Translations under genes and position numbers: made by a program
Origin: Desulforamulus aeronauticus DSM 10349
GTDB lineage: Bacteria; Bacillota; Desulfotomaculia; Desulfotomaculales; Desulfotomaculaceae
NCBI RefSeq assembly: GCF_900142375.1
Contig: NZ_FRAR01000010.1
Location: 1 to 64,000 of the forward strand
DNA: 64,000 bases
Direction of reading: 5' to 3'
The notes under the pieces: generated by a model
Database searches by the model: none
Told to the model about the DNA's origin: nothing
What the model saw: only the letters and a program-made list of their open reading frames with translations
Part shown: piece after piece, positions 34,601 to 43,345 of the stretch
Layout of the letters: each line of letters starts with the position of its first letter
Position numbering within the stretch: position 1 is the stretch's first letter

Positions 34601-35251
34601 ATGCTCTCGCTTCAAGTAGTGTACATCGTTGGTGGCCACCAGAGGAATTTTTAGCTCTTTGCTAATACTTAGTAAGCCACGGTTAACCTGCCGTTGTTCC
34701 TGAAAACCGTGATCCTGCATTTCTAGAAAAAAATTACCCGGTCCGAAAATATCTGCCAACTCCCGGGCCGACTGACGGGCCTTGTCTGGTTGACCATTGA
34801 CTATTTTATCCGCCACTTCTCCGGCCAGACAACCGCTTAGGGCAATAATTCCGTCATGGTAACGGGCTAACAATTCTTTATCCACGCGAGGCTTATAATA
34901 AAAACCTTCCGTATAGCCCAGGGACACCAGCCTCAGCAAATTTTGATAACCCCTTTGGTTTTCGGCCAACAATACCAAGTGGTTAGGCTGGTCATCCAAT
35001 TTAGGGGTACGATCCGTGCGGCGGCGAGGTGCCACATACACTTCACAACCCAAGATGGGCTTGACTCCTTCTTTATGGCACGCTTTATAAAAATCCACTA
35101 CGCCAAACATACAACCATGATCGGTAATGGCTAATGCCTCCATACCACTTTCCTTGGCTTGCTTGGCTACCTGGTTAATTCTGGTTGCCCCATCCAGTAA
35201 ACTATACTCACTGTGAAGATGGAGGTGCACAAATTGTTTATCCAGCACCAC
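31604..35251 (-). CDS. dnaE: DNA polymerase III alpha subunit (DnaE type)
   Basis: 1215 residues. PHP domain first (FVHLHLHSEYSLLDGA, then ITDHGCMFG), then the C-family polymerase with PDIDIDFDYERRGEVIEY containing the catalytic Asp pair (about 400), the GRGSAAGSIVAYVLEIT and AYFAGYGFNKSHSAAYA segments, and at the C terminus HhH and OB (tRNA_anti) folds. It lacks the exonuclease insertion of PolC, so it is the DnaE-type replicase or lagging-strand polymerase. It precedes the RCK_C gene by about 100 bases. Confidence 0.96.
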   Translation of the reverse strand: MVLDKQFVHLHLHSEYSLLDGATRINQVAKQAKESGMEALAITDHGCMFGVVDFYKACHKEGVKPILGCEVYVAPRRRTDRTPKLDDQPNHLVLLAENQRGYQNLLRLVSLGYTEGFYYKPRVDKELLARYHDGIIALSGCLAGEVADKIVNGQPDKARQSARELADIFGPGNFFLEMQDHGFQEQRQVNRGLLSISKELKIPLVATNDVHYLKREHAEIQDVLLCIQTGKSINSADRMKFDSQEMYLKDYYEMNLLFGEIPEALSNTVRIAERCQVELEFGKLHLPYFVVPESFSAASYLREKCVAGAIKRYGHCTGPVQERLDYELQVIGQMGYEEYFLIVWDFVKYAKDQGIAVGPGRGSAAGSIVAYVLEITNIDPLQYGLLFERFLNPERISMPDIDIDFDYERRGEVIEYIVQKYGTERVAQIITFGTMAARAAIRDVGRALDMPYGDVDKVAKLVPMELNMTIAKALKNSPNLNNVYEQDENVKRLINTAVELEGMPRHASTHAAGVVISREPLVEYLPLNKTSDGLITTQFPMNTVEELGLLKMDLLGLRNLTVIGEAILMIEKQTDNQLDINTIPLNDQATFDMLTRGEGIGVFQLESSGMRSILRELKPNAFEDIIALVALYRPGPLGSGMVEDFIQRKHGQTQVDYFHPDLEAVLKETYGVILYQEQVMMIARIMAGYSLGQADSLRKAMGKKIAQIMAMHRQWFVSGSSLDEKGKPLKYPIAGSVARGYDKQLAEKMFDLMEYFAGYGFNKSHSAAYALVSYQTAYLKANYPVEYMAALLTSVRDNTDKVVLYIEECRRMGIQMLPPDINHSLENFTATQGAIRFGLAAVKNVGWGAVQELIQARQKGGPFTGFSDFCSRVDTRVANRRVLESLIKAGALDIFGHRAQLMAGLDTAIEFAVRAQQDRENGQVNLFDLMADSPQEDLQVRLPKVSPFTSKQQLDYEKEALGLYISGHPLTEFTWLLESLEVQRAADLLEIPDGQSLLLAGMISTVKRITSRKGDPMAFVSVEDVTGACEVIVFPEVYRRQASMLDLRDPLLIKGRSSNNGEEAKVLAEEMIPLDSMQLELWLQVDDDPERINSVEAILGQSKGNTPVIIFHQTTRTHRQLAECLWVNLQPQLRKDLTKLLGEENVKLRCLTPLKVPLAATREQRSRMTQGGRPRTPEPNKPVKTVSRERPRQGQSGSPTFDPDTYLVPNSLLDI

Positions 35252-35319
35252 TCACTCCTTTTTCCTACCAATACTAACATTTTATCACGGCGACCCGTCT
35301 TTTGGGTCTAAAAAAGAGA

Positions 35320-35333
35320 TGCCCCCTCGGGCA
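35320..35333 (-). terminator. Weak intrinsic terminator
   Basis: TGCCC / GGGCA stem followed on the minus strand by CTCTTTTTT. It likely ends the DUF2225 gene. Confidence 0.55.
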
Positions 35334-35343
35334 CCTCCGTAAA

Positions 35344-36033
35344 CTAATTATTTTGCTTGTACTCCTCCCTGGCATCCTGCCAGCGGGAACGGGCCATCCT
35401 GGTAAAGACCGGGTAGTTTTCCGCCTGCGGGTGGTGAATAACTGCCTGATACCACTTTACCGCTTCCTTATAATCGCCGGTACGGAAAGACAATTCACCG
35501 ATTAAATACATCATCCGTAATTCCTTTTTTAATTCCGAGAAGGCTTCCCGCTCATAGGTTCGTTTCGAAAATTCCAACGCCCTCTGTAAGGACTTCATTT
35601 CATTTTCCTGATTTCCCAGATAACGGTTAAGCCAAGCCAAACGCAGATAAAGTGAACCTTTAACAGAATCCTTGGCATTTCGTAACTCTTGGCAAAGAAT
35701 CGCCAGGTTATAAATTTTTATAGCCTGATCCAAGGTGCGCAAGCCGCCATATTGGTGACCCTCTTTGCGCCAACCGGACATAATCGTTTTAATGGTGGCT
35801 CTTTCCTCATCCAGCAACGGCGTGTTGGAGTCCCTGGTAAAGGCATAGCCACAATCCTTGCAGACGAAAACATCATAGAAAATAGGATTAATTCCGGTAT
35901 AGTAACCACAAAAATCGCTATCTTGTTTCTCCAAAGAAATGTATTTACTTCTTACCTCTGGGTGTTGGAACTCTCGTTGACAATTGGGACAAGTCATTTT
36001 TGAATAATACAACATATCTTCACTAATTTGCAT
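35344..36033 (-). CDS. DUF2225 protein
   Basis: 229 residues. N-terminal zinc ribbon with CPNC at about 14-17 and CKDCGY at about 55, typical of DUF2225, then helical TPR-like repeats (about 100-229, TLDQAIKIYNLAILCQELRNAKDSVKGSLYLRLAWL and the DYKEAVKWYQAVIHHP segment). Start ATG 36033 is chosen with GGGGAGG 12 bases upstream; the ORF could begin at TTG 36054 but that would overlap the ribosome site. Family proteins are common in sporulating Firmicutes; function unknown. Confidence 0.75.
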   Translation of the reverse strand: MQISEDMLYYSKMTCPNCQREFQHPEVRSKYISLEKQDSDFCGYYTGINPIFYDVFVCKDCGYAFTRDSNTPLLDEERATIKTIMSGWRKEGHQYGGLRTLDQAIKIYNLAILCQELRNAKDSVKGSLYLRLAWLNRYLGNQENEMKSLQRALEFSKRTYEREAFSELKKELRMMYLIGELSFRTGDYKEAVKWYQAVIHHPQAENYPVFTRMARSRWQDAREEYKQNN

Positions 36034-36117
36034 CGTTGTCAAAGGCCTCCCCAAAAATGCTTACCTATATTATACATGTTTGCTAACTAACTGGGGAGAA
36101 TAGTTTTCTTAAGCAAA

Positions 36118-36906
36118 TTAAATATACCTTCTCGCTCCCAGATAGCGCGTAGCAAAAAAAGCATCTTCAAAGGAAGTGACGGTAACTCCTTCCTTCGTTC
36201 TGGCATTTAAAAAAAGTCCCTCCTGGAGATAGATACCAACATGGGATGGACCCGGATCAATGGTTGAAAAAAATACTAAATCCCCCGCCTGCAGCTGGTC
36301 CTTCGTCACGGGCACCCCCACCTTAAATTGATCTTGGGCATCTCTAGGCAAGTGGTAACCTAAACTAAAGTAAGCCATATACGTGAGCCCGGAACAATCG
36401 ATTCCTCGGACAGACATCCCTCCCCATAGGTAAGGTGCCCCGGTAAACTGATTGGCAACAGCTACGATTTCCTGCGGCTGGTAGATCGTACGGTTCTTTA
36501 TAATAACTGCGTGGTTTTTTTGCACCAGGGCTTTACCTCCCCCGGGTAAGGCAACCTGGTAAAACTGATTTCCTGACTCTAGGACCAGCAAGCGGCTGCC
36601 CATATACAAGGTATCAATCTGGACAGCCCCAGTGTATAAAGGAGCCGCGGCTTGCTTAATTTCGATACGGGTGTTATTTTCCAGTCTGTCTGGCAATGTA
36701 AAGTGATCCATCCTAACCCAGCCTGGGGAGCCATCATAAGACTGAATGTGCAACCAATCTCCCTCAACTCCCATAACCAGAGCAGGCCAGCCTAAAAGGG
36801 ACTGGGTTACCAAGGGAATTCCAGCCTGCGGTTGTTCTAACACATCCACCAGGGGTACCGCCGTTAACACGGTAGTTCCCGCTTCCACTTCCCTGAGATC
36901 TGGCAT
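36118..36906 (-). CDS. NlpC/P60 peptidase with SH3-like domains (YkfC-like)
   Basis: 262 residues. Two SH3b-like segments (about 10-75 and 85-140), then an NlpC/P60 domain with catalytic Cys in VRGIDCSGLTY (about 170-180), His in GPSHVGIY and third residue Asn in LNARTK. Layout and size match gamma-D-glutamyl-L-diamino-acid endopeptidases such as Bacillus YkfC, which recycle cell-wall peptides in the cytoplasm. No signal peptide is seen, in line with that role. Followed downstream by intergenic DNA. Confidence 0.82.
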   Translation of the reverse strand: MPDLREVEAGTTVLTAVPLVDVLEQPQAGIPLVTQSLLGWPALVMGVEGDWLHIQSYDGSPGWVRMDHFTLPDRLENNTRIEIKQAAAPLYTGAVQIDTLYMGSRLLVLESGNQFYQVALPGGGKALVQKNHAVIIKNRTIYQPQEIVAVANQFTGAPYLWGGMSVRGIDCSGLTYMAYFSLGYHLPRDAQDQFKVGVPVTKDQLQAGDLVFFSTIDPGPSHVGIYLQEGLFLNARTKEGVTVTSFEDAFFATRYLGARRYI

Positions 36907-36947
36907 AAGATCACTCCCTTGCCGGTTACCCTAACTTATTCATTTAT

Positions 36948-37259
36948 TTACTTAGTTATGCTTTCCACCAGGTAATTTGCCAAATCCGGCTGTCCCTTGA
37001 GGCACTGCATCATTTGCAGAAAACCAGCCGTAGCATCAGGATGGCTGCTTAACTTTGTCATGGCAGCCTGTTGGGCTTCTTCGCTTTCCCATACCGAGAT
37101 CACCAGCAGCTTGTCATGGTTGCCCTTGGCCCTGCCAATATAGCCATGCAACAATCCTGGTTGCCCATCAAGATATTTCATATGATCTTTGATCACTTTC
37201 ATGAGCGTTTCGTGCTTACCTTCCTGGGCCTCCAGCAGGCCAAAGGTAATTGTGTTCAA
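36948..37259 (-). CDS. ABM-superfamily (antibiotic biosynthesis monooxygenase-like) protein
   Basis: 103 residues with the alpha-beta ABM pattern: ITFGLLEAQEGKHETLMKVIKDHMKYLDGQPGLLHGYIG at the N terminus, then VWESEEAQQAAMTKL. Family dimers include heme-degrading and quinone monooxygenases, but many are of unknown function. It lies between bshA and the NlpC gene, 7 bases after bshA, so it is probably read with the bacillithiol genes. Confidence 0.7.
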   Translation of the reverse strand: MNTITFGLLEAQEGKHETLMKVIKDHMKYLDGQPGLLHGYIGRAKGNHDKLLVISVWESEEAQQAAMTKLSSHPDATAGFLQMMQCLKGQPDLANYLVESITK

Positions 37260-37265
37260 AATTCC

Positions 37266-38390
37266 CTACCTCCCAGTTTGCTGTAGTACTTCTTGGTAAA
37301 TCTGTTCATATCTTTCCACCCATCGATCTGCCTTAAACCTGGTAGAGGCGTGCTCTCTGGCTAGACGAGACATTCTCTGTCGTAAAAGATCATCTTTCAG
37401 AAGCAGCAACGTGTAGTTGGCCATCTCTTCCACTTGACCCACACCCGTTAGAAAACCAACTTCTCCGTGTAAAATGACCTCTGGGATACCCCCAGAGGTG
37501 GTAGCAATGACAGGAACGCCGCAGGACAGAGCTTCCAGAGCAGCTAAGCCAAAACTCTCACAGCATGAGGGAAACAGCATAACATCCGCCGCAGCCAGTA
37601 GCGGGGCCACTGTATCCTGTTGACCCAGAAACAAAATATCTCCGGTCAGATTAAGCTCGGCGGCTAATTTTTCCGCAGCTGGTAACTCCGGACCGTCGCC
37701 AATCATAACCAGACGGGCCGGTTGCTGCTGCCTGACTCTATGAAACACATGCAGTACATCCAATACCCTTTTCAAGGGGCGAAAGTTAGAAAGGTGAACA
37801 ATGAGTGCTTCTCCTTGGGGTGTCAGTTGATTACGAAGGGATTGATCCGTTGGTCTAAAGACTTCGGTATCTACAAAGTTATAGACTACCGGTAATTCTC
37901 CTTGGTATTCAAAAGTACCCCTGGTTTGCTTAGCTAAAAAGTTGGATACCACCGTTACTAAATCACTAACCTCTAAACTATAGCGAGTTAATTCATAAAA
38001 TTCCTCATGAGCTCCTACCAGGGAGGTATCAGTACCGTGCAGAGTAGTAATGACTGGCACCTGTCTGCCGGCAATCTGTCTGGCCAAATGAGCCCCTAGA
38101 GAGTGGGGCACCGCATAATGAGCGTGCAGTAAATCCAATTGATGCTGCTGTAGTACCTCCACCGTTTTGGTCACCTGGGTAAGAAAATAGGGAGGTGCCT
38201 TAAAGAGCGGATGCTGAAAAGCAGCTACTTCGTGGATAAATATATTCGGTTCAAAATCCGCCAGTCGAAAGGGATACCCCACCGTAATAAAATGCACCTG
38301 ATGCCCCCGTCTGGCCAAGAGTTTTCCCAGTTCCGAAGCTACTACCCCGCTGCCACCATAGGTAGAATGACATAAAATACCAATTTTCAC
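37266..38390 (-). CDS. bshA: N-acetyl-alpha-D-glucosaminyl L-malate synthase
   Basis: 374 residues, GT4 glycosyltransferase with the BshA N terminus [35 protein letters not shown] and the C-terminal donor site [18 protein letters not shown] and EALSCGVPV. It makes GlcNAc-malate from UDP-GlcNAc and malate, the first step in bacillithiol. It overlaps bshB1 by 4 bases (ATGA), a fixed arrangement in bacillithiol gene clusters. No bshC homologue is in the window. Confidence 0.9.
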   Translation of the reverse strand: MKIGILCHSTYGGSGVVASELGKLLARRGHQVHFITVGYPFRLADFEPNIFIHEVAAFQHPLFKAPPYFLTQVTKTVEVLQQHQLDLLHAHYAVPHSLGAHLARQIAGRQVPVITTLHGTDTSLVGAHEEFYELTRYSLEVSDLVTVVSNFLAKQTRGTFEYQGELPVVYNFVDTEVFRPTDQSLRNQLTPQGEALIVHLSNFRPLKRVLDVLHVFHRVRQQQPARLVMIGDGPELPAAEKLAAELNLTGDILFLGQQDTVAPLLAAADVMLFPSCCESFGLAALEALSCGVPVIATTSGGIPEVILHGEVGFLTGVGQVEEMANYTLLLLKDDLLRQRMSRLAREHASTRFKADRWVERYEQIYQEVLQQTGR

Positions 38391-39121
38391 CGTGGCACCC
38401 CCATCAGTCCCAAGGGGTTGTCAATGGCCAAAGGTGTTCTTGTGGTAAAGCCTTCTCCATAGGAGTAGCCAATGCTTGAACCCAAAAAACGGTCTCTGCT
38501 TTCGACAATGGCTAGCATACTACCCGGTCCACAGTTAAGAAAGGTTTCCTGACTGCTGGCCTGTCTGCCAAATTGTGAACGGTGGGTTAAAATAGCTTCT
38601 CGCTTTATCTCGTAATAATCCGATACATCCACAATGAATTTCGGTTCTCCGGCCCTAGACAAGAAGTAATGCCAAAGCTGAGGTGGCCGATAGGGTTTGA
38701 TCTGGGCTTGTATTTTAGTCAGCCCTGCATCAAACCAAGACTCCTCAACCAACCGGGCTGCCTGAACATGGTCTGGATGACGGTCTTCCCAATAGGGACA
38801 TAGAATAAGCCTAGGACGGCTTTCTCGAATAATTTGAACCAATTTGTCGATAGTAAGACGGCTGGTTTTTAGCCCTCGATCTGGCAGGTTAAGACATTTT
38901 CGCCAGCTAAGCCCCAGCACCTGGGCAGCCTGTAGAGCCTCCTGCCCCCTAATTTCAGGAGTCCCGTTGGTAGCCAGTTCCCCTGCAGATAAATCAATGA
39001 TGGCAGTTTTTAAACCCAATTTATTAAATTTAGCCATCAGTCCCCCGGCACCTACTTCCACATCATCGGGATGAGCACCAATAGCCAGAATATCTATGTT
39101 GCTTGTCGCTGTCACAGTCAC
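38387..39121 (-). CDS. bshB1: GlcNAc-malate deacetylase (bacillithiol biosynthesis)
   Basis: 244 residues, PIG-L/LmbE deacetylase family with the zinc motif AIGAHPDDVEVGAGGLM (about 12-28: HPDD) and PDHVQAARLV. The BshB1 subfamily features are the GELATNGTPEIRGQEALQAA and HYFLSRAGEPKFIVDVS segments. It deacetylates GlcNAc-malate to glucosaminyl-malate. The 4-base overlap with bshA and shared strand indicate one operon. Confidence 0.9.
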   Translation of the reverse strand: MTVTATSNIDILAIGAHPDDVEVGAGGLMAKFNKLGLKTAIIDLSAGELATNGTPEIRGQEALQAAQVLGLSWRKCLNLPDRGLKTSRLTIDKLVQIIRESRPRLILCPYWEDRHPDHVQAARLVEESWFDAGLTKIQAQIKPYRPPQLWHYFLSRAGEPKFIVDVSDYYEIKREAILTHRSQFGRQASSQETFLNCGPGSMLAIVESRDRFLGSSIGYSYGEGFTTRTPLAIDNPLGLMGVPR

Positions 39122-39154
39122 GAAACCATCTCCTTACTTCTATAAGTAATTCGA

Positions 39155-39195
39155 TGGTCGGCAAGATATTCCTTTTGGCCGTTAGCCCTTGACCT
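39155..39195. repeat. GGCC-rich intergenic repeat copy
   Basis: Imperfect inverted units TTGGCCGTTAGCCCTTGACC...TTAGCTAATGACCAAAA between bshB1 and the GH57 gene. Related copies occur at several other gaps in the window. Confidence 0.4.
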
Positions 39196-39254
39196 TTAGC
39201 TAATGACCAAAAACAAACAAAAGGCCACTTCAAAGAGTAGCCTCTTGCCAAAAC

Positions 39255-40868
39255 TTATGATATCGCCCTTTCTTGCTCAGACTCCCGGGTCCGCCAGGAG
39301 CGGTAATCAATGTCTGGGAAGATATTATTCTGCCATTCTAGCTGGGAAACAAATGCCTCATCAATATGACAATACTTAATATCGTCGTATAATCGCACAA
39401 AGTTAGCTAAATGTTCTTTGGTTCTTTTCAGGGCATAGGAAACCATGGTATCGGTGGAAATAATAAAGGCCCAATCACTGCTTTGGGCCAGCAGTAATTC
39501 GCGTCCCGCTTGTTTTAAGGCCCGACGCAGATTACCATCTGCCGTTGGAAACAGATCCGCTAACTCATTCATACGATCTGCGGCCATGTGTAAATGCCGG
39601 TAAATCCAGTGATTTTTTTCATTTAGCCATACCTCATTGTAGCCAGCATTTCCCCAGGTGGACTGACAAGGCCTGGTCATCTGATTGTGTTGATGGAGAT
39701 TTAAATAATCCGAGGGTGTGATTAGTTCTATCTTGTTGTTAGTGGCCACCTTACGAATAAAAAATTCCAGCCACATAGGCCCTTCAAACCACCAATGACC
39801 AAATAATTCGGCATCATAGGGTGCGACGATCAGGGGTGGCCGCTCCATCAAGTTAGCTAAATACTCGATCTGTTTTTCCCGATCAAACATAAAATTTGCC
39901 GCATGAATGTTCGCCTTATGACTGGCCCACTCTGGTTGGTAGGGTTGTTTCTCCGACAAGTCAACTCTGCCGGTAATTCGGTGGTATTTTAGCCCGGTAT
40001 GGATGCGAATACCGTCTGGATGTATGTAGTCTTTGATGTATTCATAATCCAGATCATAACCAATGTCACGATAAAATTCTCGATAATCACCATCTCCCGG
40101 ATAGCCCTCATCGGCACTCCAAACCTGTTTGGAACTTTCTGTATCCCGGCCAAAAGCAGCCACTCCGGAAGGCGTATAGATGGGTGCAAAGACACCAAAA
40201 CGGGGTCGATGATCGGCATACATCACTCCATGGCTGTCAGTGAAAAAGAACTTGAGCCCATATTCAGAAAGAATTTCATCTAAACCCGGAATATAACCGC
40301 ATTCCGGCAGCCAGATACCCCTCGGTTTACTACCGATTTGCTGCTCATGCAAGTTTACCGCTGTCTCAAGCTGAGCACGCACAGCTTGTTTGTTGGTCAT
40401 CATTAAAGGCAAAAAGCCATGGGTAGCCGCACAGGTGGTAATTTCTAAGTATCCTAACCTTTGCAATCTGCTAAGAGCCTGTACAAGATTACGCTGATAT
40501 CTAGTAACGAAGATCTCATAAGCCCGTTGAAATTTTTCTTTATACAGTAAAGCTGCTTGATGAAAGGGACCGCCATAGGTTCGGGCTTCTTCTTTATAAG
40601 CTAATTCCAGGAGCTTCTCCAAATGCCGTACATATCGGTCCTGAAGCAAGGGATCAGATAACATGGTTAAAAGTGGTGGAGAAATAGAAAAAGTAAGACG
40701 AAAGGGAACCTGCTCCCATGCCAGACGGTCAAAGACATCAATCATCGGGATATAGGTTTCCGTTAATGCTTCGTAAAACCATCTCTCTTCTAAGAATTTC
40801 TCACTTTCCGGATGCCTAACATAGGGTAAGTGAGCATGTAAAACTAGCGCCAGATATCCTTTGGCCAA
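39255..40868 (-). CDS. GH57 family alpha-glucan enzyme, probable 1,4-alpha-glucan branching enzyme
   Basis: 537 residues. N terminus GYLALVLHAHLPYVRHPE and LTFSISPPLLTML are typical of GH57. Catalytic nucleophile Glu at about 189 in GIWLPECGYIPGLDEIL, and the acid/base Asp at about 352 in IVAPYDAELFGHWWFEGP. The long N-terminal helical barrel and C-terminal DUF1957-type segment match the TTHA1902-like branching subfamily. It probably acts on cytoplasmic glycogen; the GT4 synthase and CBM25 protein at 49.5-51.3 kb fit. Directly downstream of the DUF4912 gene (14 bases), which is a common pairing. Confidence 0.88.
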   Translation of the reverse strand: MAKGYLALVLHAHLPYVRHPESEKFLEERWFYEALTETYIPMIDVFDRLAWEQVPFRLTFSISPPLLTMLSDPLLQDRYVRHLEKLLELAYKEEARTYGGPFHQAALLYKEKFQRAYEIFVTRYQRNLVQALSRLQRLGYLEITTCAATHGFLPLMMTNKQAVRAQLETAVNLHEQQIGSKPRGIWLPECGYIPGLDEILSEYGLKFFFTDSHGVMYADHRPRFGVFAPIYTPSGVAAFGRDTESSKQVWSADEGYPGDGDYREFYRDIGYDLDYEYIKDYIHPDGIRIHTGLKYHRITGRVDLSEKQPYQPEWASHKANIHAANFMFDREKQIEYLANLMERPPLIVAPYDAELFGHWWFEGPMWLEFFIRKVATNNKIELITPSDYLNLHQHNQMTRPCQSTWGNAGYNEVWLNEKNHWIYRHLHMAADRMNELADLFPTADGNLRRALKQAGRELLLAQSSDWAFIISTDTMVSYALKRTKEHLANFVRLYDDIKYCHIDEAFVSQLEWQNNIFPDIDYRSWRTRESEQERAIS

Positions 40869-40882
40869 GGGAATTCCCCCTC

Positions 40883-41569
40883 TTACTGTTTGTATCCTTC
40901 CTCTGTACCAGCCAGCGTAGCAGAGCTGGTACCATATCGCATGTTACCAAAGTTCCGGTAAATACCTTCAATCCACATCCATTGTTCTTCCATGCGCGGA
41001 GAAATTGTATCCCTCGGTGTGCAGACTCTATTGGAAGTAAGCAGATTGATATAAGTTCCATCGGGAAGTAGTCTTCCTAATTCCAGGAAGAAGCTCCGTT
41101 CTGGTTGGCCTACATGGATAAACCAATTATCTGCAAAAGGGTCCAAGTATATCTCTTGAAAGCTGTGCCCGGTTAAAGTCCTCTGATTATCTAAGCCGGT
41201 GACGTCATAGATTCGCAATATCTGCCGCGAATTGTGCCACGCTTCTTGACCATATCGCTTTATAAAATCCTTTTGTTTGTCTAGGGAGACCTCCCAATAG
41301 GCATAAAGCCAATAGGGATCCTTTACTAGCACCACTAACCGGCTGACTCCGTAATGGTGGGGTATAAAGGGTTCATCTTGCCGCCATTTGCTGGATGGAA
41401 CCGGGCAAATTTCTTCAGCCATTTCCTCAATCGACCGCTTTGGCTTTGGAGGCAATTCTGACTTTTTGGAGGCTAAGGTGTGCTTGCGGAGTGATGGAAG
41501 CATAAACACAATCAAGGCGATTACGATCACCGAGCCCAGTAACCAGAGCCATACAGAATCCATATCCAT
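40883..41569 (-). CDS. DUF4912 protein with N-terminal membrane helix
   Basis: 228 residues: one membrane helix (about 5-25, WLWLLGSVIVIALIVFML), a charged linker, then a DUF4912 domain (about 70-228) with HHYGVSRLVVLVKDPYWLYAYWEVS and the WFIHVGQPERSFFLELG motif. DUF4912 genes sit next to GH57 enzymes in many Firmicutes and Thermotogae, and the domain may bind carbohydrate. It directly precedes the GH57 gene. Confidence 0.82.
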   Translation of the reverse strand: MDMDSVWLWLLGSVIVIALIVFMLPSLRKHTLASKKSELPPKPKRSIEEMAEEICPVPSSKWRQDEPFIPHHYGVSRLVVLVKDPYWLYAYWEVSLDKQKDFIKRYGQEAWHNSRQILRIYDVTGLDNQRTLTGHSFQEIYLDPFADNWFIHVGQPERSFFLELGRLLPDGTYINLLTSNRVCTPRDTISPRMEEQWMWIEGIYRNFGNMRYGTSSATLAGTEEGYKQ

Positions 41570-41744
41570 TCCCCCCTTTTTATTTGAAATTATTTTTAGA
41601 ACCGAAATAAAGTGTTCTTACTACTAAAAAGAAAATAATGAGGTACATTAATATTCGTAACATGACTTTACTTAGTATTGCCCAGCAGTTTTTTCTTTAT
41701 TATCTGGGGCTTTTAACAAGTATGGAAATTTTTTAAAAATGTAG

Positions 41745-41805
41745 TCATAGGCCGTTGACTAAAACATAAAAAGCCTCTGGCTTACGGCCTTTGGCCAGAC
41801 ATCAA
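41745..41805. repeat. GGCC-rich intergenic repeat copy
   Basis: Contains AGGCCGTTGACTAAAAC and CTTACGGCCTTTGGCC units in inverted orientation, upstream of the CPBP gene. The gap 41570-41832 holds no convincing ORF. Confidence 0.4.
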
Positions 41806-41832
41806 CATCCCACTCTCTGGAGGTAGTAAAAC

Positions 41833-42510
41833 ATGATGAAATTTGAAACAACCAACCATCCCTGGTCCGTATCTGATGTTCTCTGGGTATTTCTTTTGCG
41901 TTTAGCTTTGGTCTATTTAATAGGAAAAGGCCTACTGCCACTGCTGCCAGGCATTTCTCCTCGTTTTGTTGAGGTAATGGATAGGGCTATTTTGTTGGGG
42001 TTAACCTTGTTTTTTGTCCTGAGGAAAGGTAATTTGCATGAGTTGGGGCTTCGCTTTGATCAATTTGGCAGGCAAATATTGTATGGCGTGCTGGGTGGGG
42101 GTTTTCTCTTTATTATTGCAGAGGGCAGTCAGAGGGCTTTAGTGTGGTTGCTGGCAGCAGATGTGGGTAGCAATCCATTAGTGAAAGCAGCGGCGGTAGC
42201 AAACACGCCAACTGCTCTGGTTTGGCCACTGCTCATTGGCGGAGTGCTAGTTCCAGTAACCGAAGAATTGTATTACCGGGGCCTGGCTTTTACTGTCTTT
42301 AGCCGCAAATGGGGCTTAATCATGGGCTTACTGGCCAGCGCTGTTTTTTTCTCGCTGGCCCATTTCAGTGGTGTCTGGTTTATCCAAATTGCTGCGGTGG
42401 GTGGGGGGCTAGCCATGATTTATTATCTGACCGGCTCACTGATACCTGGCATGATTGCCCATGGCCTGGTCAATAGCAGCCGCCTCCTAATGGTGTATTG
42501 GGGGAGTTGA
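41833..42510 (+). CDS. CPBP-family intramembrane metalloprotease
   Basis: 225 residues with six or more membrane helices and the CAAX-protease-like motifs: VTEELYYRGLAF (motif 1, EExxxR), FFSLAHFS (motif 2, His) and GMIAHGLVNSSRL (motif 3, H and N). Members process membrane-bound proteins or bacteriocin-related peptides. It is the first plus-strand gene after a long minus run and appears monocistronic. Substrate not predictable. Confidence 0.85.
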   Translation: MMKFETTNHPWSVSDVLWVFLLRLALVYLIGKGLLPLLPGISPRFVEVMDRAILLGLTLFFVLRKGNLHELGLRFDQFGRQILYGVLGGGFLFIIAEGSQRALVWLLAADVGSNPLVKAAAVANTPTALVWPLLIGGVLVPVTEELYYRGLAFTVFSRKWGLIMGLLASAVFFSLAHFSGVWFIQIAAVGGGLAMIYYLTGSLIPGMIAHGLVNSSRLLMVYWGS

Positions 42511-42577
42511 AAATGTTGCGTGGTGTTGTTATATGTATGAGACTGGTAAATTCAGCTGTAAATATGGTAAAATAGCT

Positions 42578-42615
42578 ATTGGCCGTAGGCCGAGGCTTTC
42601 GGCTTAGGCCAAAGT
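42578..42615. repeat. GGCC-rich intergenic repeat copy
   Basis: TTGGCCGTAGGCCGAGGCTTTCGGCTTAGGCCAA, an inverted arrangement with a GAGG/CTTTC centre, between the CPBP gene and the LysO half. Confidence 0.45.
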
Positions 42616-42638
42616 AAAAACGAAGAAACGGCTAGCGG

Positions 42639-43238
42639 CTACTTAAGTTGTATAAAAAACGGTACCAGTATTGGCACTAAGGTGGTCAATACTGAGCCAC
42701 TGATGAAGGCAATAACGGCCATATCACTGCCAGTAGCCTTTGTAATCACTGGCAAGGTTGTATCCATAGCCGTAGCTCCGCCCGGTGCCACAGCAGAAAA
42801 GCGACCGATATAACGGGCCACCAGAGGCACCAACAGAAACGTTAATAATTCTCGAGCCACATTGGTAATAAAAGCCAGTGCTCCTGTTTCTACATTATAG
42901 ATTTCAGCAATGAGAACACCGGATAGGCTATACCAGCCAAAACCAGCTCCAATGGCAGTGGATTCGTTAAAGGGAAGACCAATCAATAAACCTGCCACGG
43001 CTGCTCCTGCCAAACTACCGGTAGCAATTAGAATGGGTAACCATAAAACCTTCCAGCCCATGTTCCAAAGCCTAACCCATACTTCTTTCTGCCGTCCTAA
43101 GTCAATGCCAATGCCAAATAGCATTAAATAGAGCGCCGTAGTGGTAACTGTATCCAGGTACTGAACAATTTGTTCAGGGAGTAGCCAATGTCCTAATGCT
43201 AAGCCTATTCCTACGGAGCCAAGAATTATCCAAGTCAT
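42639..43238 (-). CDS. LysO-family (DUF340) lysine exporter, C-terminal half
   Basis: 199 residues, six or so membrane helices. It resembles the C-terminal portion of E. coli YbjE/LysO: GIGIDLGRQKEVWVRLWNMGWKVLWLP, AIGAGFGWYSLSGVLI and GGATAMDTTLPVITKATG. E. coli LysO is a single 299-residue protein; here the C-terminal domain is encoded separately from the N-terminal one at 43323-43631. ATG 43238 is chosen (GAGGTG six bases upstream). LysO exports lysine and thialysine. The two halves are 84 bases apart, probably co-transcribed. Confidence 0.78.
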   Translation of the reverse strand: MTWIILGSVGIGLALGHWLLPEQIVQYLDTVTTTALYLMLFGIGIDLGRQKEVWVRLWNMGWKVLWLPILIATGSLAGAAVAGLLIGLPFNESTAIGAGFGWYSLSGVLIAEIYNVETGALAFITNVARELLTFLLVPLVARYIGRFSAVAPGGATAMDTTLPVITKATGSDMAVIAFISGSVLTTLVPILVPFFIQLK

Positions 43239-43284
43239 CCTGTACACCTCTTTACTTTGGGGTATTCCTTAAGGGTTAAACTGT

Positions 43285-43345
43285 TGGCCAAGAATAAACT
43301 CCTAAAAGCCAAAGGCCAATGACTAATGTCCAATGGCCCTTTTCG
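43285..43345. repeat. GGCC-rich intergenic repeat copy overlapping the LysO N half end
   Basis: AAAAGCCAAAGGCCAATGACTAATGTCCAATGGCC at 43298-43332 in the gap between the two LysO genes, extending into the 3' end of the N-terminal gene (the last codons read ...RAIGH). The repeat thus contributes the C terminus. Confidence 0.4.
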
